Part shown: piece by piece, positions 53,004-62,784 of the stretch | How the letters are laid out: the number at the start of each line of letters is the position of its first letter | Numbering within the stretch: position 1 is the first letter of the stretch | Assembly (NCBI GenBank): GCA_029976075.1 | Contig: JARKNW010000032.1 | Location: 28,746-92,745 of the forward strand | DNA length: 64,000 bases | Direction of reading: 5' to 3' | From: Pleomorphomonas sp. | GTDB lineage: Bacteria > Pseudomonadota > Alphaproteobacteria > Rhizobiales > Pleomorphomonadaceae | Program-made: the position numbers and the translations under genes | Notes under the pieces: generated by a model | The model's database searches: none | What the model was told of the DNA's origin: nothing | Seen by the model: only the letters and a program-made list of their open reading frames with translations

Positions 53004-53816
53004 TCAGGCGACGGTCGGGGATTGCTGGATGTCCTCTTTTCTGTCCGTGGACGCGACGATCAGCTCGATGCCGGCGGTTTCCACCATCCGCCGGTCGCGC
53101 TCGTCGATGCCGTCATCCGTAATGATCGTGCTCACCCGCTCGAGCGGGCACAGGATCAGGCTGGATCTGGTTTTGAACTTGGAGCTGTCGACCAGGACAA
53201 CGAGTTCGTCGGCCTGGCGCATCAGCCGTTGCTCGGACTGGATGATCAGCGAGTCCGATTCCATGACGCCGAGCGGCGATATGCCGCGGGCGCCCATGAA
53301 GAAGCGCCGGGCATAGAAGTGGCCGGTGCCATCGCTGTCGAAGGGCGACAATATGATGTTCTGTTCGCGGTAGACGGCACCGGCAGGCAGCATCACGGTA
53401 CATTTCGAATGCTTGATCAGGTGCTCGGCGATCGGGAACGAGTTTGTCATCACCTGCAAGCGCATCTGCGCGAGGTAATGGACCATCGGAAAGGTGGTGG
53501 TACCGCCGTTGATGGTGATCGCCTCCCCATCATGGCAGAGCTTCACCGCCTCGCGGGCAATGGCGCGCTTCTGGGCGGAGTTGACCGTCTCGTCGGCGCG
53601 GAACGATCGGGCCGCCAGCACGCCGATCTGCGGCGGATGCAGCGCCTCGGCGCCACCTCGCACTTTCTTGAGGCGATTCTGGAGCGCCAGCGCACTGATG
53701 TCACGGCGGATCGTCGCCTCGGAGGCATCGGTCAGCTCGACGATATCCTGCACCGTCAGGATCGGACGCTCCTGAACGGCGGACAGGATGATGCGGTGGC
53801 GTTCGCGTTCATGCAT
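53004..53816 (-). CDS. rhaR: DeoR-family regulator of rhamnose genes
   Basis: A 270-residue repressor. The DeoR helix-turn-helix is at residues 4-58 (ERERHRIILSAVQERPILTV, VELTDASEATIRRDISAL). The sugar-sensing domain carries INGGTTTFPMVHYLAQ and ILVDSSKF-like sequence (VVLVDSSKFKTRSSLI). In R. leguminosarum the DeoR-type RhaR controls the rha operon. It is transcribed with the pathway, between rhaD and rhaS. Confidence 0.87.
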   Translation of the reverse strand: MHERERHRIILSAVQERPILTVQDIVELTDASEATIRRDISALALQNRLKKVRGGAEALHPPQIGVLAARSFRADETVNSAQKRAIAREAVKLCHDGEAITINGGTTTFPMVHYLAQMRLQVMTNSFPIAEHLIKHSKCTVMLPAGAVYREQNIILSPFDSDGTGHFYARRFFMGARGISPLGVMESDSLIIQSEQRLMRQADELVVLVDSSKFKTRSSLILCPLERVSTIITDDGIDERDRRMVETAGIELIVASTDRKEDIQQSPTVA

Positions 53817-53894
53817 GGGACTGTCTCAGCTCCTTGTGTGGGGCAGGGACGATGGCGCGCCGACGCCGTCGAGGGCAAGCGTCGGCGCGAATGA

Positions 53895-54752
53895 TCAGAT
53901 TGCCTTGGGTCCACTGAGCTTCCAGCCGTCGAGCGCGATCGCTTCCGGCTGCGGCACCACCTTGAAGCGCGCCGCGAGGTCGATCAGGTCCTGCGTCGTC
54001 ATGGACTGACGCGGACCGCCCATCGACAACACCTTCACCAGGATCTCCGCAGCTTTCTCGGCGGTATCGACCAACCCGAAGGCATCGTCGAGCGTCGGGC
54101 CGACACCAAACACGCCATGGAACGGCCAGAGCACAAGCGGTCGTCTGGCAAGCAGGCGAGCTGTCGCATCACCCATCTGATCGGTACCCGGTACCAGCCA
54201 GGGCATGGTGCCGATTCCCTCCGGGAACACCACCAGACATTCGGTGGAGCCTTCCCAGATGGCTCGAGTGACGTTGGCGTCGTTCCACTCGAGCACGTAG
54301 GTGAGGGCGATCAGGTTGGTCGCGTGGCAATGGAGCACGACACGGTCGCGGCCATTGGTAGCATTCTGCCGGGCCATATGCCCCTTGAAGTGGCTCGAGA
54401 ACTCGGATGTCGGTCCGCCACCGTCGCGGTAGCCCCATAACACTTCAAGGAAGCTGCCGTCGGCACCGACGCGCACCACGCCGAGGTTATCTTCCGGGTC
54501 GAGCTGGACGTTGCGGAAGAACTTGCCGGTACCGGTGACAATGTAGCTCTGCCCGGCCATGGCCGGCAGCGGCTCGGTCATCGGCAGCCGGCGCGGCTCG
54601 CGGATACCGGCAAGATAGGGGGCGAGATCGTCATCGGTGAGCCGCAGGCTGATGTTGCCGCCGTTGCGCTCATCCCAACCCTTTTCCCAGCAGTCGGTCG
54701 TGGCCTTCACCATCGCCTTGACGAACCAGGCGTCGATCATATTCGCAGTCAT
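53895..54752 (-). CDS. rhaD: Rhamnulose-1-phosphate aldolase (enterobacterial type)
   Basis: A 285-residue class II aldolase that splits rhamnulose-1-phosphate into dihydroxyacetone phosphate and L-lactaldehyde. It follows the E. coli RhaD sequence closely: [53 protein letters not shown] (zinc His residues), [15 protein letters not shown]. The start at 54752 fits the family; the longer frame to 54836 lies over rhaA. It starts 7 bp after rhaA. No fused dehydrogenase domain is present, unlike the usual rhizobial protein. Confidence 0.93.
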   Translation of the reverse strand: MTANMIDAWFVKAMVKATTDCWEKGWDERNGGNISLRLTDDDLAPYLAGIREPRRLPMTEPLPAMAGQSYIVTGTGKFFRNVQLDPEDNLGVVRVGADGSFLEVLWGYRDGGGPTSEFSSHFKGHMARQNATNGRDRVVLHCHATNLIALTYVLEWNDANVTRAIWEGSTECLVVFPEGIGTMPWLVPGTDQMGDATARLLARRPLVLWPFHGVFGVGPTLDDAFGLVDTAEKAAEILVKVLSMGGPRQSMTTQDLIDLAARFKVVPQPEAIALDGWKLSGPKAI

Positions 54753-54759
54753 AATTGGC

Positions 54760-56028
54760 TCAGGACTCCCGCTTGGCGAGCACGTCGCGCTCATAGGCCT
54801 TGACGACGTCGAACCAAGCGGCGCCGACCGGCACATTCCGGCTTTCGCAATAATGATCCCAGACGGCCGCCCAGGGGCTCGTCTTGTGTTCTTCGAAGAG
54901 CGCCATCCGAAGCGCGTACTCGCTCGACTTTTCCGCCGCCTTGAGCTTGGTCACGGGCTCCAGCATGGCTTTCAACAGCGCCTTGCGCATGTTGCGCATG
55001 CCGATCACCCAAGCAGCGATGCGGTTGATCGATGCGTCGAAGTAGTCGAGGCCGATGGCCGTGCGATCGAGCATGTTGCCGCGCACCAGTTCGTTGGCGA
55101 TGGCCTGCAACTCGTCATCGAACAGCACCACATGGTCGCTGTCCCAACGCATTGGCCTTGAGACGTGCAGAAGCACGCGATCGACGAACTGGAACACAGC
55201 CGAAAGCTTGTCGGATACCACCTCGGTGGGATGGAAGTGGCCGGCGTCGAGACAGAGCATGGTGCCGCGTGTTGCCGCGTACCCCATGTAGAACTCGTTG
55301 GAGCCGACCGTGTAGGCCTCGGCACCGATGCCGAACAGCTTGCTTTCGACGGCGTCGTAATGAAAGTCCTTCGAGATCTTCTCGGAGATCACCTCGTCCA
55401 GTGCCGCCTTCAATGTCTCGCGTGGCCCATAGCGATCGAAGGGATAGTCTTTCGAACCATCGGGAATCCAGATGTTCATCACTGAAGCGGTGCCGAGCGA
55501 GCGTCCGAAGTACTCGGAGACCTTGCGGCTGGCCTTGCAGTGATCGATCCAGAACTGGCGTATGCCGGCGTCCGGGTGGCTGAGCGTACGGTTGTCGGCG
55601 CTCTTGGGATGCGAGAAGCAGGACGGGTTGAAGTCGAGGCCGAGGCCGCGCTCCTTTGCCCAGTCGACCCAGCGCTGGAAGTGCTTCGGCTCGATGGCGT
55701 CGCGCTCAACCTTGTGGTCTGCTTCAAGATAGATCGCATGCAGGTTGAGGCGCTTGGCGCCAGGGATCAGCGACATCGCCTTGTCGAGGTCGGCGCGCAG
55801 CTGATCGGCGTTACGGGCGCGACCGGGATAGTTACCGGAGACCTGGATGCCACCGGTGAGTTCACCGTCGGGATTCTCGAAGCCTTTGACATCGTCGCCC
55901 TGCCAGCAGTGCATCGATACCGGGACGGCGTCGAGACGCCCGAGGATCGCCTCGGTGTCGATGCCGTCGCGGGCAAAATGCTCGCGAGCCAGTTCGTAGG
56001 CTTTGGTGATCGGCGAATTGTCGGACAT
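54760..56028 (-). CDS. rhaA: L-rhamnose isomerase (enterobacterial/Bacillus type)
   Basis: A 422-residue enzyme that converts L-rhamnose to L-rhamnulose. It has the RhaA features all along its length: [88 protein letters not shown], and [16 protein letters not shown]. Length matches E. coli RhaA (419). It is first of the leftward rha operon, and the divergent rhaM begins 397 bp away. Confidence 0.95.
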   Translation of the reverse strand: MSDNSPITKAYELAREHFARDGIDTEAILGRLDAVPVSMHCWQGDDVKGFENPDGELTGGIQVSGNYPGRARNADQLRADLDKAMSLIPGAKRLNLHAIYLEADHKVERDAIEPKHFQRWVDWAKERGLGLDFNPSCFSHPKSADNRTLSHPDAGIRQFWIDHCKASRKVSEYFGRSLGTASVMNIWIPDGSKDYPFDRYGPRETLKAALDEVISEKISKDFHYDAVESKLFGIGAEAYTVGSNEFYMGYAATRGTMLCLDAGHFHPTEVVSDKLSAVFQFVDRVLLHVSRPMRWDSDHVVLFDDELQAIANELVRGNMLDRTAIGLDYFDASINRIAAWVIGMRNMRKALLKAMLEPVTKLKAAEKSSEYALRMALFEEHKTSPWAAVWDHYCESRNVPVGAAWFDVVKAYERDVLAKRES

Positions 56029-56424
56029 GACCGGCGGTTTCCTCCCATTGGCTCCGCTGCCAGCGCCTGTTCAATGGCGTCGGGTCTATCAATCATATTC
56101 CATCATCACCGATCAAGTACGATCATACCTGTAGTCTTGGCCATGCGTTGCTTCTGCCGCCCGTCAAGGCCTCTGCATTGATGCGTTCATGCTTGAAAAG
56201 ATTTGTAAAAATCCGAAAAACGGGATCCCGTGGCGTAAAACCGCGTATCGCCGAAAGGCCTAGATGACGGTGGGACATGGCTGCGGAGCGATCAAATGTT
56301 CGCTGCGCGACTAAAAATGATTGGATTTGCGTAATGATCCCCACTGTGAGTGATCGGTCCGGATCCTTTATGATTTTGTCGGGATGTCGGGCCCGTGGAG
56401 GGGCCTGTGGCGGGAGGAAGTGAA
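56029..56424. promoter_or_regulatory. Divergent control region of rhaA and rhaM
   Basis: A 396-bp non-coding gap. It should hold the promoters of the leftward rha operon and rightward rhaM, and sites for the DeoR-type regulator. Repeats of GATC-containing words (TGATCGTA, TGATCGG, GATCAAG) occur at 56090-56130 and 56350-56370 but no clear long dyad was found. Confidence 0.5.
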
Positions 56425-56739
56425 ATGATCAGGAAAGCATTCGTCATGTGGGTGAACCCGGATGCTCATGCCGAATACAAGCGTCGTCACGACGAGATCT
56501 GGTCGGAACTGGCAGCCGTTCTCAAAGCGCATGGCGCCCACAACTATGCGATTTATCTCGACCCGAAGACGTCCACTCTGTTTGCCTCCGTGGAGATCGA
56601 ATCCGAAGATCGTTGGAATGCCGTTGCAAGTACGGAAGTCTGTCAGAAGTGGTGGAAATACATGGCCGATGTCATGCCGTCGAATCCTGACAACAGTCCG
56701 AAGTCGGCCGATCTTCGCGAGGTATTCTTCCTGGCGTGA
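56425..56739 (+). CDS. rhaM: L-rhamnose mutarotase
   Basis: A 104-residue enzyme that interconverts alpha- and beta-L-rhamnose so the isomerase gets its preferred form. Motifs: [57 protein letters not shown]. Length equals E. coli RhaM. The start at 56425 has GGAGG upstream. In rhizobia the same protein is called RhaU. It is divergent from the rest of the regulon. Confidence 0.93.
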   Translation: MIRKAFVMWVNPDAHAEYKRRHDEIWSELAAVLKAHGAHNYAIYLDPKTSTLFASVEIESEDRWNAVASTEVCQKWWKYMADVMPSNPDNSPKSADLREVFFLA

Positions 56740-56866
56740 TGCATCGACGGGCTTGAGGTGGGCTGAGTTGCGTGCCTGAGAGCCAAGGGAAAGCCGGCAT
56801 CAAGCCGTGCTCTCCCCTCGGCCGATCTCTCATGCCTGCAAGCGTTGCCCGAAGGAGGCGTTGAGA

Positions 56867-57511
56867 TCAGCCTTTGGCGAGCCCTTCCAGGAATACGGCG
56901 GCCGATGTCTTGACCCACTCATGCTGTTCGGCCGGGGTGAGTGGCTCCCTGAGGCCGAGAAGAATCTGGCGTTGGGCCTCGTTGACCGCCCCGCGCAGGA
57001 GATGGGCCACCGTTTCGACGTTGCCTGGTCGTAGCAATCCTCTCTGTTGGTGGTCGCGAACCCAGGCCTCGAACATGCCCGTGATGCGCGCTGTCGCCTG
57101 ACGATAGCTGTCGGCCAGCGCCGGGACTTCCTGCCGCTCGGCGGCGATGAGACGGGTGAGCCGCACCGCCTCTTCCGACAAGGCTAGGTTGGCATAGCCA
57201 GAGAGTAGCGCTTCCAGGCTGGCCTGAGGAGCGGTTCCTGCCACTCTGGCGGCATCGAGGCTGCCAAAGGCAGCGTCGATCCGGGTTTCCATGGCTTCCT
57301 TGAGAAGGTCTTCCTTCGCCGCGAACAACCGGTAGAGCGTTCGCGTCGACACGCCGGCGTCGCGGGCGATGGTGTCGATTCCCGTGCGGACATAGCCGGT
57401 GTTCAGAAAGGCACGCGCCGCCGCTTCGATGATCAGGGCGCGGGTTTCATCATCGCTTCTGAGGGGCGGCCGTCCGGGGCCGCGTGTAGGAGCCTGAGTG
57501 TTGTCGACCAT
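56867..57511 (-). CDS. TetR/AcrR-family regulator
   Basis: A protein of about 214 residues. The helix-turn-helix is at about residues 20-65 (IIEAAARAFLNTGYVRTGID, RDAGVSTRTLYRLFAAKEDL). The C-terminal domain is of the AcrR C type (LRGAVNEAQRQILLGLREPL). It is divergent from the HlyD-exporter operon, with a 110-bp gap, so it very likely represses that operon until a toxic ligand binds. The ATG at 57511 is chosen because AGAGGG lies six bases upstream; upstream ATGs are too close to it. Confidence 0.87.
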   Translation of the reverse strand: MVDNTQAPTRGPGRPPLRSDDETRALIIEAAARAFLNTGYVRTGIDTIARDAGVSTRTLYRLFAAKEDLLKEAMETRIDAAFGSLDAARVAGTAPQASLEALLSGYANLALSEEAVRLTRLIAAERQEVPALADSYRQATARITGMFEAWVRDHQQRGLLRPGNVETVAHLLRGAVNEAQRQILLGLREPLTPAEQHEWVKTSAAVFLEGLAKG

Positions 57512-57621
57512 CTGCATCCCTCTTCCTTGACATAAAGGTGAATTCCGGAAATAAAGAAAACAATGATTTTCCAAATTATCGCAAGCCGAATCGAGCTTCG
57601 AGCCGGCTTTGATACCTAAGG

Positions 57622-58623
57622 ATGATATCCGTGTCCGCTTGGCGCCCCCTCGTTATCGCCGGATTGGCCGCTGGTGGCCTTGGTCTTTCCGTCGTTTGGG
57701 CAGTCGATCACCCGGAGCCGCTGATGCTGCAGGGCGAGGTGGAGGCGACGCGGGTCGATCTTGCGGCTCGTGTGGCTGGACGTGTCGCCAAAACACCGGT
57801 CGACGTCGGCGATCGTGTGACGGCAGGAGCTCTGGTGGTCGAACTTGACAGTCCGGCGCTGCGGGCGGGTCTCGATACCTCGAGAGCCACGCTCGCCGTG
57901 GCCAGCTCGAACCGTGACCTCGCCTTTTCGACGCGACAGGAAATGATTGATGCGCGTCGGGCCGAACGCGAAAAGGCCGAGGCCGATGTGCTTCTGGCGC
58001 AGAAGACCTACGATCGTGTCAGCCAGTTGCAGGAGCGTTCGTTTGCATCCGAGCAAGTACTCGATGAAGCCTCCAACAAGCTCAATGCCGCCCTGAAAGC
58101 CCGCGCGGCAGCCGAGGCCAACTTGCAACTTGCCATCAAGGGCAACAGCCCCGAGCAGAAAGCTGTAGCGGTGGCGCAGGTCGAGCAGGCGGCTGCCGCC
58201 GTGGCCCAGATCGAGACCGATCTCGGTGAACTCAACGTCAAGGCCCCCATGGCCGGCGAGGTAACCGCCCGTACAGCCGAGATCGGCGAGCTGTTTGGGG
58301 CCGGAACACCGCTCATTTCCATTGTCGACGTCGACAACGCCTGGTTCACCTTCAACGTTCGCGAGGACCTCTTGAATGGCCTTGTGATTGGCGACCGGCT
58401 GAAAGTGCGCGTGCCGGCTCTGGGCGGGCGCGAGATTGACACGCGCGTCACCGTCATCAATGCGCAGGGGACCTACGCGAACTGGCGTGCCACCAAGGCA
58501 ACCGGCGATTTTGATCTTCGCACTTTCGAGGTGAGGGCACGGCCCGAAGGTCCGGCCCAAGGCTTGCGGCCCGGAATGAGCGGTCTGATAGACTGGTACG
58601 GCCCCCGGCTCATGGATCGCTGA
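57622..58623 (+). CDS. HlyD-family membrane fusion protein
   Basis: A 333-residue periplasmic adaptor. One membrane anchor lies near residues 8-28. A biotinyl-lipoyl-like domain (LAARVAGRVAKTPVDVGDRV, ELNVKAPMAGEVTARTAEIG) flanks a coiled-coil hairpin of about 100 residues (RAEREKAEADVLLAQKTYDR, then repeats of Ala and Glu). It joins an inner-membrane exporter to an outer-membrane channel. It is first in an operon with two ABC-2 type permeases. The divergent TetR gene probably controls it. Confidence 0.9.
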   Translation: MISVSAWRPLVIAGLAAGGLGLSVVWAVDHPEPLMLQGEVEATRVDLAARVAGRVAKTPVDVGDRVTAGALVVELDSPALRAGLDTSRATLAVASSNRDLAFSTRQEMIDARRAEREKAEADVLLAQKTYDRVSQLQERSFASEQVLDEASNKLNAALKARAAAEANLQLAIKGNSPEQKAVAVAQVEQAAAAVAQIETDLGELNVKAPMAGEVTARTAEIGELFGAGTPLISIVDVDNAWFTFNVREDLLNGLVIGDRLKVRVPALGGREIDTRVTVINAQGTYANWRATKATGDFDLRTFEVRARPEGPAQGLRPGMSGLIDWYGPRLMDR

Positions 58624-58625
58624 TC

Positions 58626-59825
58626 GTGGCACGGCAGGCCCATCTGGCGGCCGGCTTCCGGCGGGTTCTTGTCGCCGAGTTGCGGCAGATCGGCTCGCGG
58701 CCGGGGCCAATGTTCATGCTTGCGCCTTTTCCATTGCTGCTTTTTGCACTTCTGGCGGCGGTGTTCCAGCTCGGCCTACCACGCGACCTCCCTATTGCCG
58801 TCGTCGATCAGGATCGCTCCACGCTGTCTCGGCAAATGGTTCGCATCGTCGATGCGACGCCGGAAGGTGCCGTTACCCATGAAGCGAACTCGCTTGGTGA
58901 GGCACGCCATCTGCTGCTTTCGGGCGAGGTCTATGCGGTGGTGCTGATACCCTACCGTACCGAGCGTGACGTGCTGGCCGGTCGCCGGCCGGAAGTGGTG
59001 CTGTTCTACAATAATCAGTTGATGACGCCCGGCAGCATCGTCGCCCGCTCTGTTGGGGCCGCGCTCGGAACTGTAGTTGCCGGCATTTCGATCGAGGCGC
59101 GCGTTGCTCGGGGAACTGACGTCGAAAGTGCCAACCAAGCGGTTGCACCAGTGCCAGTGCAACAGAGCGCGCTCTTCAACCCCAGCCTCGAGTATGTTCA
59201 GTTTCTGCTTGCCGCGGTCATGCCGACGGTGCTGCAGATCTTCATCTGCGCCAGCGCCGCCTTATCCTTTTCTCGCGACCGGCAGGGTGTCGCAAGTCTC
59301 GGGCGCTCTCTGCGGCTTGGTGGAACATTGCTAAGGACGACAGCGGGAAAACTCGCCCCCTATACGCTTGCCTATCTCATCGTGTTGTGGGGGGCGGATG
59401 CGTTACTGTTCGGTCTGATGGGCGGACGTTTTGGTGGTAACCTCGCTTTCCACGTCGCCTACGGTCTTGTTTTCGTGCTTGCCTCGCAAATGCTTGGGGC
59501 CGTGGCCGGACTTCTCTCTCGCGATAACGTGTCCGCACTCTCTGCCGTGGGAGTTCTTGCAGGTCCCGCCTTCGGATTCGCAGGCATTTCGTTCCCGCGC
59601 ATGTCGATGAACGAGTTTTCCCGCGTTTGGGCGGAGCTATTGCCCGTCACGCACTATCTTGAGCTGCGCACCGACAACATCTTGCGTAGTGCGCCTGCCA
59701 GCATTTCCTTGCCCGCCTTCCTATGGCTGGCGAGTTTGGTGGGTGTCTACGGTGGAATGACTCTGCTGCTCCTCTGGCGCCACGGAAGGCCGCGACCTGC
59801 ACTCATTACGGAGAGCGGCAGATGA
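58626..59825 (+). CDS. ABC-2 type export permease, first of two
   Basis: A 399-residue membrane protein. It has an N-terminal segment (about residues 30-50), a large periplasmic domain (LPIAVVDQDRSTLSRQMVRI) and about five C-terminal segments. It starts at a GTG two bases after the HlyD stop. The YhhJ/YhgE-like layout suits export of drugs or other molecules. A partner ATPase is expected but none is next to it. Confidence 0.85.
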   Translation: MARQAHLAAGFRRVLVAELRQIGSRPGPMFMLAPFPLLLFALLAAVFQLGLPRDLPIAVVDQDRSTLSRQMVRIVDATPEGAVTHEANSLGEARHLLLSGEVYAVVLIPYRTERDVLAGRRPEVVLFYNNQLMTPGSIVARSVGAALGTVVAGISIEARVARGTDVESANQAVAPVPVQQSALFNPSLEYVQFLLAAVMPTVLQIFICASAALSFSRDRQGVASLGRSLRLGGTLLRTTAGKLAPYTLAYLIVLWGADALLFGLMGGRFGGNLAFHVAYGLVFVLASQMLGAVAGLLSRDNVSALSAVGVLAGPAFGFAGISFPRMSMNEFSRVWAELLPVTHYLELRTDNILRSAPASISLPAFLWLASLVGVYGGMTLLLLWRHGRPRPALITESGR

Positions 59826-60940
59826 TCCTCGCCTTTGTCCGTGAGATCGTCGCAACGATCGTGACCATCTGGGCCGATAGAGGCGCTCGGTCGACGATGT
59901 TGGTCGGCACGCTCTTTCTTTCTATATTCTATCCTCAGCCATATTTGTCCGAAGTGGTTCGAGATATGCCGGTGGCAGTCATCGACCAAGATGGTTCAAC
60001 ACTGAGCCGCGAGTTGATCCGGCGTATTGATGTCGCCGATACTATTGCAGTTGCCCGTTTTTCATCCGACCTGCCATCTGCCCGCACCCTTTTCTTGAAA
60101 CGCGAGGTCTACGGCATCGTCGTGGTTCCTCCCAATTTCGAGCGCGACCTTTTGGCCGGCCATCCCGCACCGATCGCGGTGTTTTCGGATGGCAGCTATT
60201 TTCTGCTGAATTCAATAATGACGTCGGCTTTGAGCAATGCGGCGCGCAGCCTCGGCGCCGAGGTTCAGGTCGGACGGCTGGTTGCCTCGGGTGTCGATCC
60301 GGCCCAAGCTTCGGCCATCGTCGAACCGCTGCGCGTTACGACCATTCCGTTGTTCAACCCGACAGGTGGTTACGCGAGCTTCGTGGTGCCGGCAGTCTTC
60401 GTTTTGATCCTGCAACAGACCCTTCTCATGGGCATAGGCAATCTCAAGGCGGGTCGTCGACCTACCGGCTGGGTTTCCACCCTTGCTGACGCATTGGTCT
60501 ATGTCGGTCTCTATAGCCTGTGGGCAGGTGTCGCCTTGGCGTTATTGCCTTGGCTTTACCGGTTGCCACGTATTGGCGACGTCGCAGTCATGTATGCCGT
60601 AGCCGTCCCATTTCTTGCCGCCGTAACGGCAATGGGCTTTGCGATTTCCCGGTTATTCAGGACAAAGGAAGGCGTTATCTTTTCTTTGCTCGTACTCGGA
60701 ATGCCCCTGTTCTTTCTGTCGGGCATTTCCTGGCCAATGGAGTCCATGCCCAAGGCGCTCCGTGCAATCGCCTTGCTCGTTCCCTCCACAACGGCGGTGC
60801 CGGCGTTGGTCCGTGTCAATCAGATGGGTGCGGATATCCGTGAGGTCGCGACAACTATCTTCGTTCAGCTTGGCCTCTGCCTTGCCTATTCAACGCTCGC
60901 CTTTGCCGTCGAGCGACTGAAGCGAAAGCCTTTCGCCTGA
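59822..60940 (+). CDS. ABC-2 type export permease, second of two
   Basis: A 372-residue paralogue of the preceding permease (PVAVIDQDGSTLSRELIRRI, FLSGISWPMESMPKALRAIA). The ATG overlaps the previous stop by 4 bp, so the two are made together and probably form a heterodimer. The longer frame to 59723 lies inside the first permease. No ATPase gene follows; the next gene is a Kef-type antiporter. Confidence 0.85.
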   Translation: MILAFVREIVATIVTIWADRGARSTMLVGTLFLSIFYPQPYLSEVVRDMPVAVIDQDGSTLSRELIRRIDVADTIAVARFSSDLPSARTLFLKREVYGIVVVPPNFERDLLAGHPAPIAVFSDGSYFLLNSIMTSALSNAARSLGAEVQVGRLVASGVDPAQASAIVEPLRVTTIPLFNPTGGYASFVVPAVFVLILQQTLLMGIGNLKAGRRPTGWVSTLADALVYVGLYSLWAGVALALLPWLYRLPRIGDVAVMYAVAVPFLAAVTAMGFAISRLFRTKEGVIFSLLVLGMPLFFLSGISWPMESMPKALRAIALLVPSTTAVPALVRVNQMGADIREVATTIFVQLGLCLAYSTLAFAVERLKRKPFA

Positions 60941-61003
60941 GCCAGCTTGCGTGCCGGGGCGGTTTCGGACCACACTCGGGGAAATACTGAGGCGAGGTGT
61001 GGT

Positions 61004-62782
61004 ATGGCGGCGGCGGGGCTCGGGGCAACGATTGGCCCGGTAGTGGTGCTTCTCTCGGCAGGGGTGCTGGCCGTGCCGCTGTTCCGCCGGCTCGGCCTCG
61101 GTTCCGTCCTTGGCTACTTCGCGGCGGGCGCGCTGGTGGGGCCCTCAGCCTTCGGTCTGTTCTCCGACCCGGCCGCCATGCTGCACGTTTCGGAGCTCGG
61201 TGTGGTCATGTTCCTGTTCCTGATCGGGCTGGAACTGAGACCACAGAAGCTGTGGGCGATGCGTGGCCAGATCTTCGGCCTCGGCCTTGCCCAGGTGGCC
61301 GTCTGCATTGGCCTCCTGACCTTGGTTGCCATCTCGGCATTCGGCCTTTCGCCTGTTCCTGCATTCATTGCCGGTGCCGGCTTCGTGCTGTCGTCGACGG
61401 CGGTCATCATGTCGTTGCTTCAGGAGAGAGGGGATCTCGCCAGTGCGGACGGGCAGAAGGCGGTGTCGATCCTGCTCTTTGAGGATCTGTCCATCGTGCC
61501 GCTTCTGGCTCTGGTCGCCTGGCTTGCGCCAGAGGGGCATGGAGGGGATGGCTGGATCGGCATCGGGCTGGGCGTTGCGGCCGTCGGAGCGTTGCTGCTG
61601 GCCGGCCGCTATCTCATCGATCCGTTCTTCGGTCTGCTGGCTCGTGCACGAACCCGGGAAGTGCTCACCGCCGGCGCACTGTTGGTCGTTCTCGGTGCCG
61701 CGCTGTTGATGGAAGCGGTGGGCCTATCCATGGCCATGGGCACCTTCCTCGCCGGCGTCATGTTGTCGGGTTCGAGCTACCGTCATCAGGTTGAAGCCGA
61801 CGTCGAGCCGTTCAAGGGCCTGTTGATGGGCCTGTTCTTCCTCGCCGTCGGCATGTCGCTCGACATGCGCGTGGTCATCGACCGCTGGCCGCTGCTGATC
61901 GGCCTTCTCGCTGCCTTTGCCGTCGTAAAGGCGATTGGTATCTACGCGGTCGCGCGGCTCTTCGGCTCCCGTCACCAACCAGCCTTCCGCCGGGCTCTGA
62001 TGTTCGCTCAAGGCGGCGAGTTTGCCTTTGTCCTCTATACGGCGGCGGCAGCCGGTGGCGTCATTCCCGCCGGTGACGCCGCGCTCTTCTCGACGGTGAT
62101 CATTCTGTCGATGGCATTGACGCCGCTGATCCTCACGATTGCCGGTCATTTTCGTGGCGAGGAGAAAAAGTCGCTCGATGGCGTCGAGGAGGCACGTGAT
62201 CTTCGCGGCAGTGTGCTGCTGATTGGCTTCGGTCGCTTTGGTCAGATCGCCGCGCAGTTGCTGCTATCACGCGGCGTCGACGTTTCAATGATCGAGAACG
62301 ATCCCGATCGCATTCGCGAGGCGGGGCGTTTCGGCTTTCGCATCTTCTATGGTGACGGTACCCGGCTCGACACGCTTCATCACTCCGGCGCGGCCGATGC
62401 CGAGGTCATCATGGTCTGCGTCGACGACCGCAAGGCGGCAAACCGCATCGTCGAACTGGTCAAGGCCCATTTCCCGCTCGCAAGACTGCTGGTGCGGTCC
62501 TACGACCGCATCCACTCGATCGAGCTGATCCGCGCTGGAGTCGATGTCGAGATACGCGAGACCTTCGATGCCGCCCTGCACATGGGGGCGGAAGGTTTGC
62601 GGGCGCTTGGTTGCAGTGAAGAGCGGACCGCCGAGGCGCTCGCCACCATCCGCCGGCTCGATGCCGAACGGCTGGTGGCACAAGTGCAGGGTGGCGTCAT
62701 GGCCGGTCGCGAGAACCTGACGACGCGACCGGTTCCCGAGCCGCTCACCCCGCCGATGCGGGTAGCGGCTGAGGAAACCTGA
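61004..62782 (+). CDS. Kef-type K+/H+ antiporter with RCK domain
   Basis: A 592-residue protein. Residues 1-380 form a cation/proton exchanger with about 12 membrane segments (GYFAAGALVGPSAFGLFSDP, MFLFLIGLELRPQKLW, GMSLDMRVVIDRWPLL). A Rossmann RCK/TrkA-N domain follows from about residue 400 (SVLLIGFGRFGQIAAQLLLS, VCVDDRKAANRIVELVKAHF). It releases K+ and acidifies the cytoplasm under stress such as electrophile attack. The start at 61004 has GAGG upstream. It resembles KefB/KefC but the subtype cannot be fixed. It ends two bases from the convergent thiM. Confidence 0.9.
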   Translation: MAAAGLGATIGPVVVLLSAGVLAVPLFRRLGLGSVLGYFAAGALVGPSAFGLFSDPAAMLHVSELGVVMFLFLIGLELRPQKLWAMRGQIFGLGLAQVAVCIGLLTLVAISAFGLSPVPAFIAGAGFVLSSTAVIMSLLQERGDLASADGQKAVSILLFEDLSIVPLLALVAWLAPEGHGGDGWIGIGLGVAAVGALLLAGRYLIDPFFGLLARARTREVLTAGALLVVLGAALLMEAVGLSMAMGTFLAGVMLSGSSYRHQVEADVEPFKGLLMGLFFLAVGMSLDMRVVIDRWPLLIGLLAAFAVVKAIGIYAVARLFGSRHQPAFRRALMFAQGGEFAFVLYTAAAAGGVIPAGDAALFSTVIILSMALTPLILTIAGHFRGEEKKSLDGVEEARDLRGSVLLIGFGRFGQIAAQLLLSRGVDVSMIENDPDRIREAGRFGFRIFYGDGTRLDTLHHSGAADAEVIMVCVDDRKAANRIVELVKAHFPLARLLVRSYDRIHSIELIRAGVDVEIRETFDAALHMGAEGLRALGCSEERTAEALATIRRLDAERLVAQVQGGVMAGRENLTTRPVPEPLTPPMRVAAEET

Positions 62783-62784
62783 GA

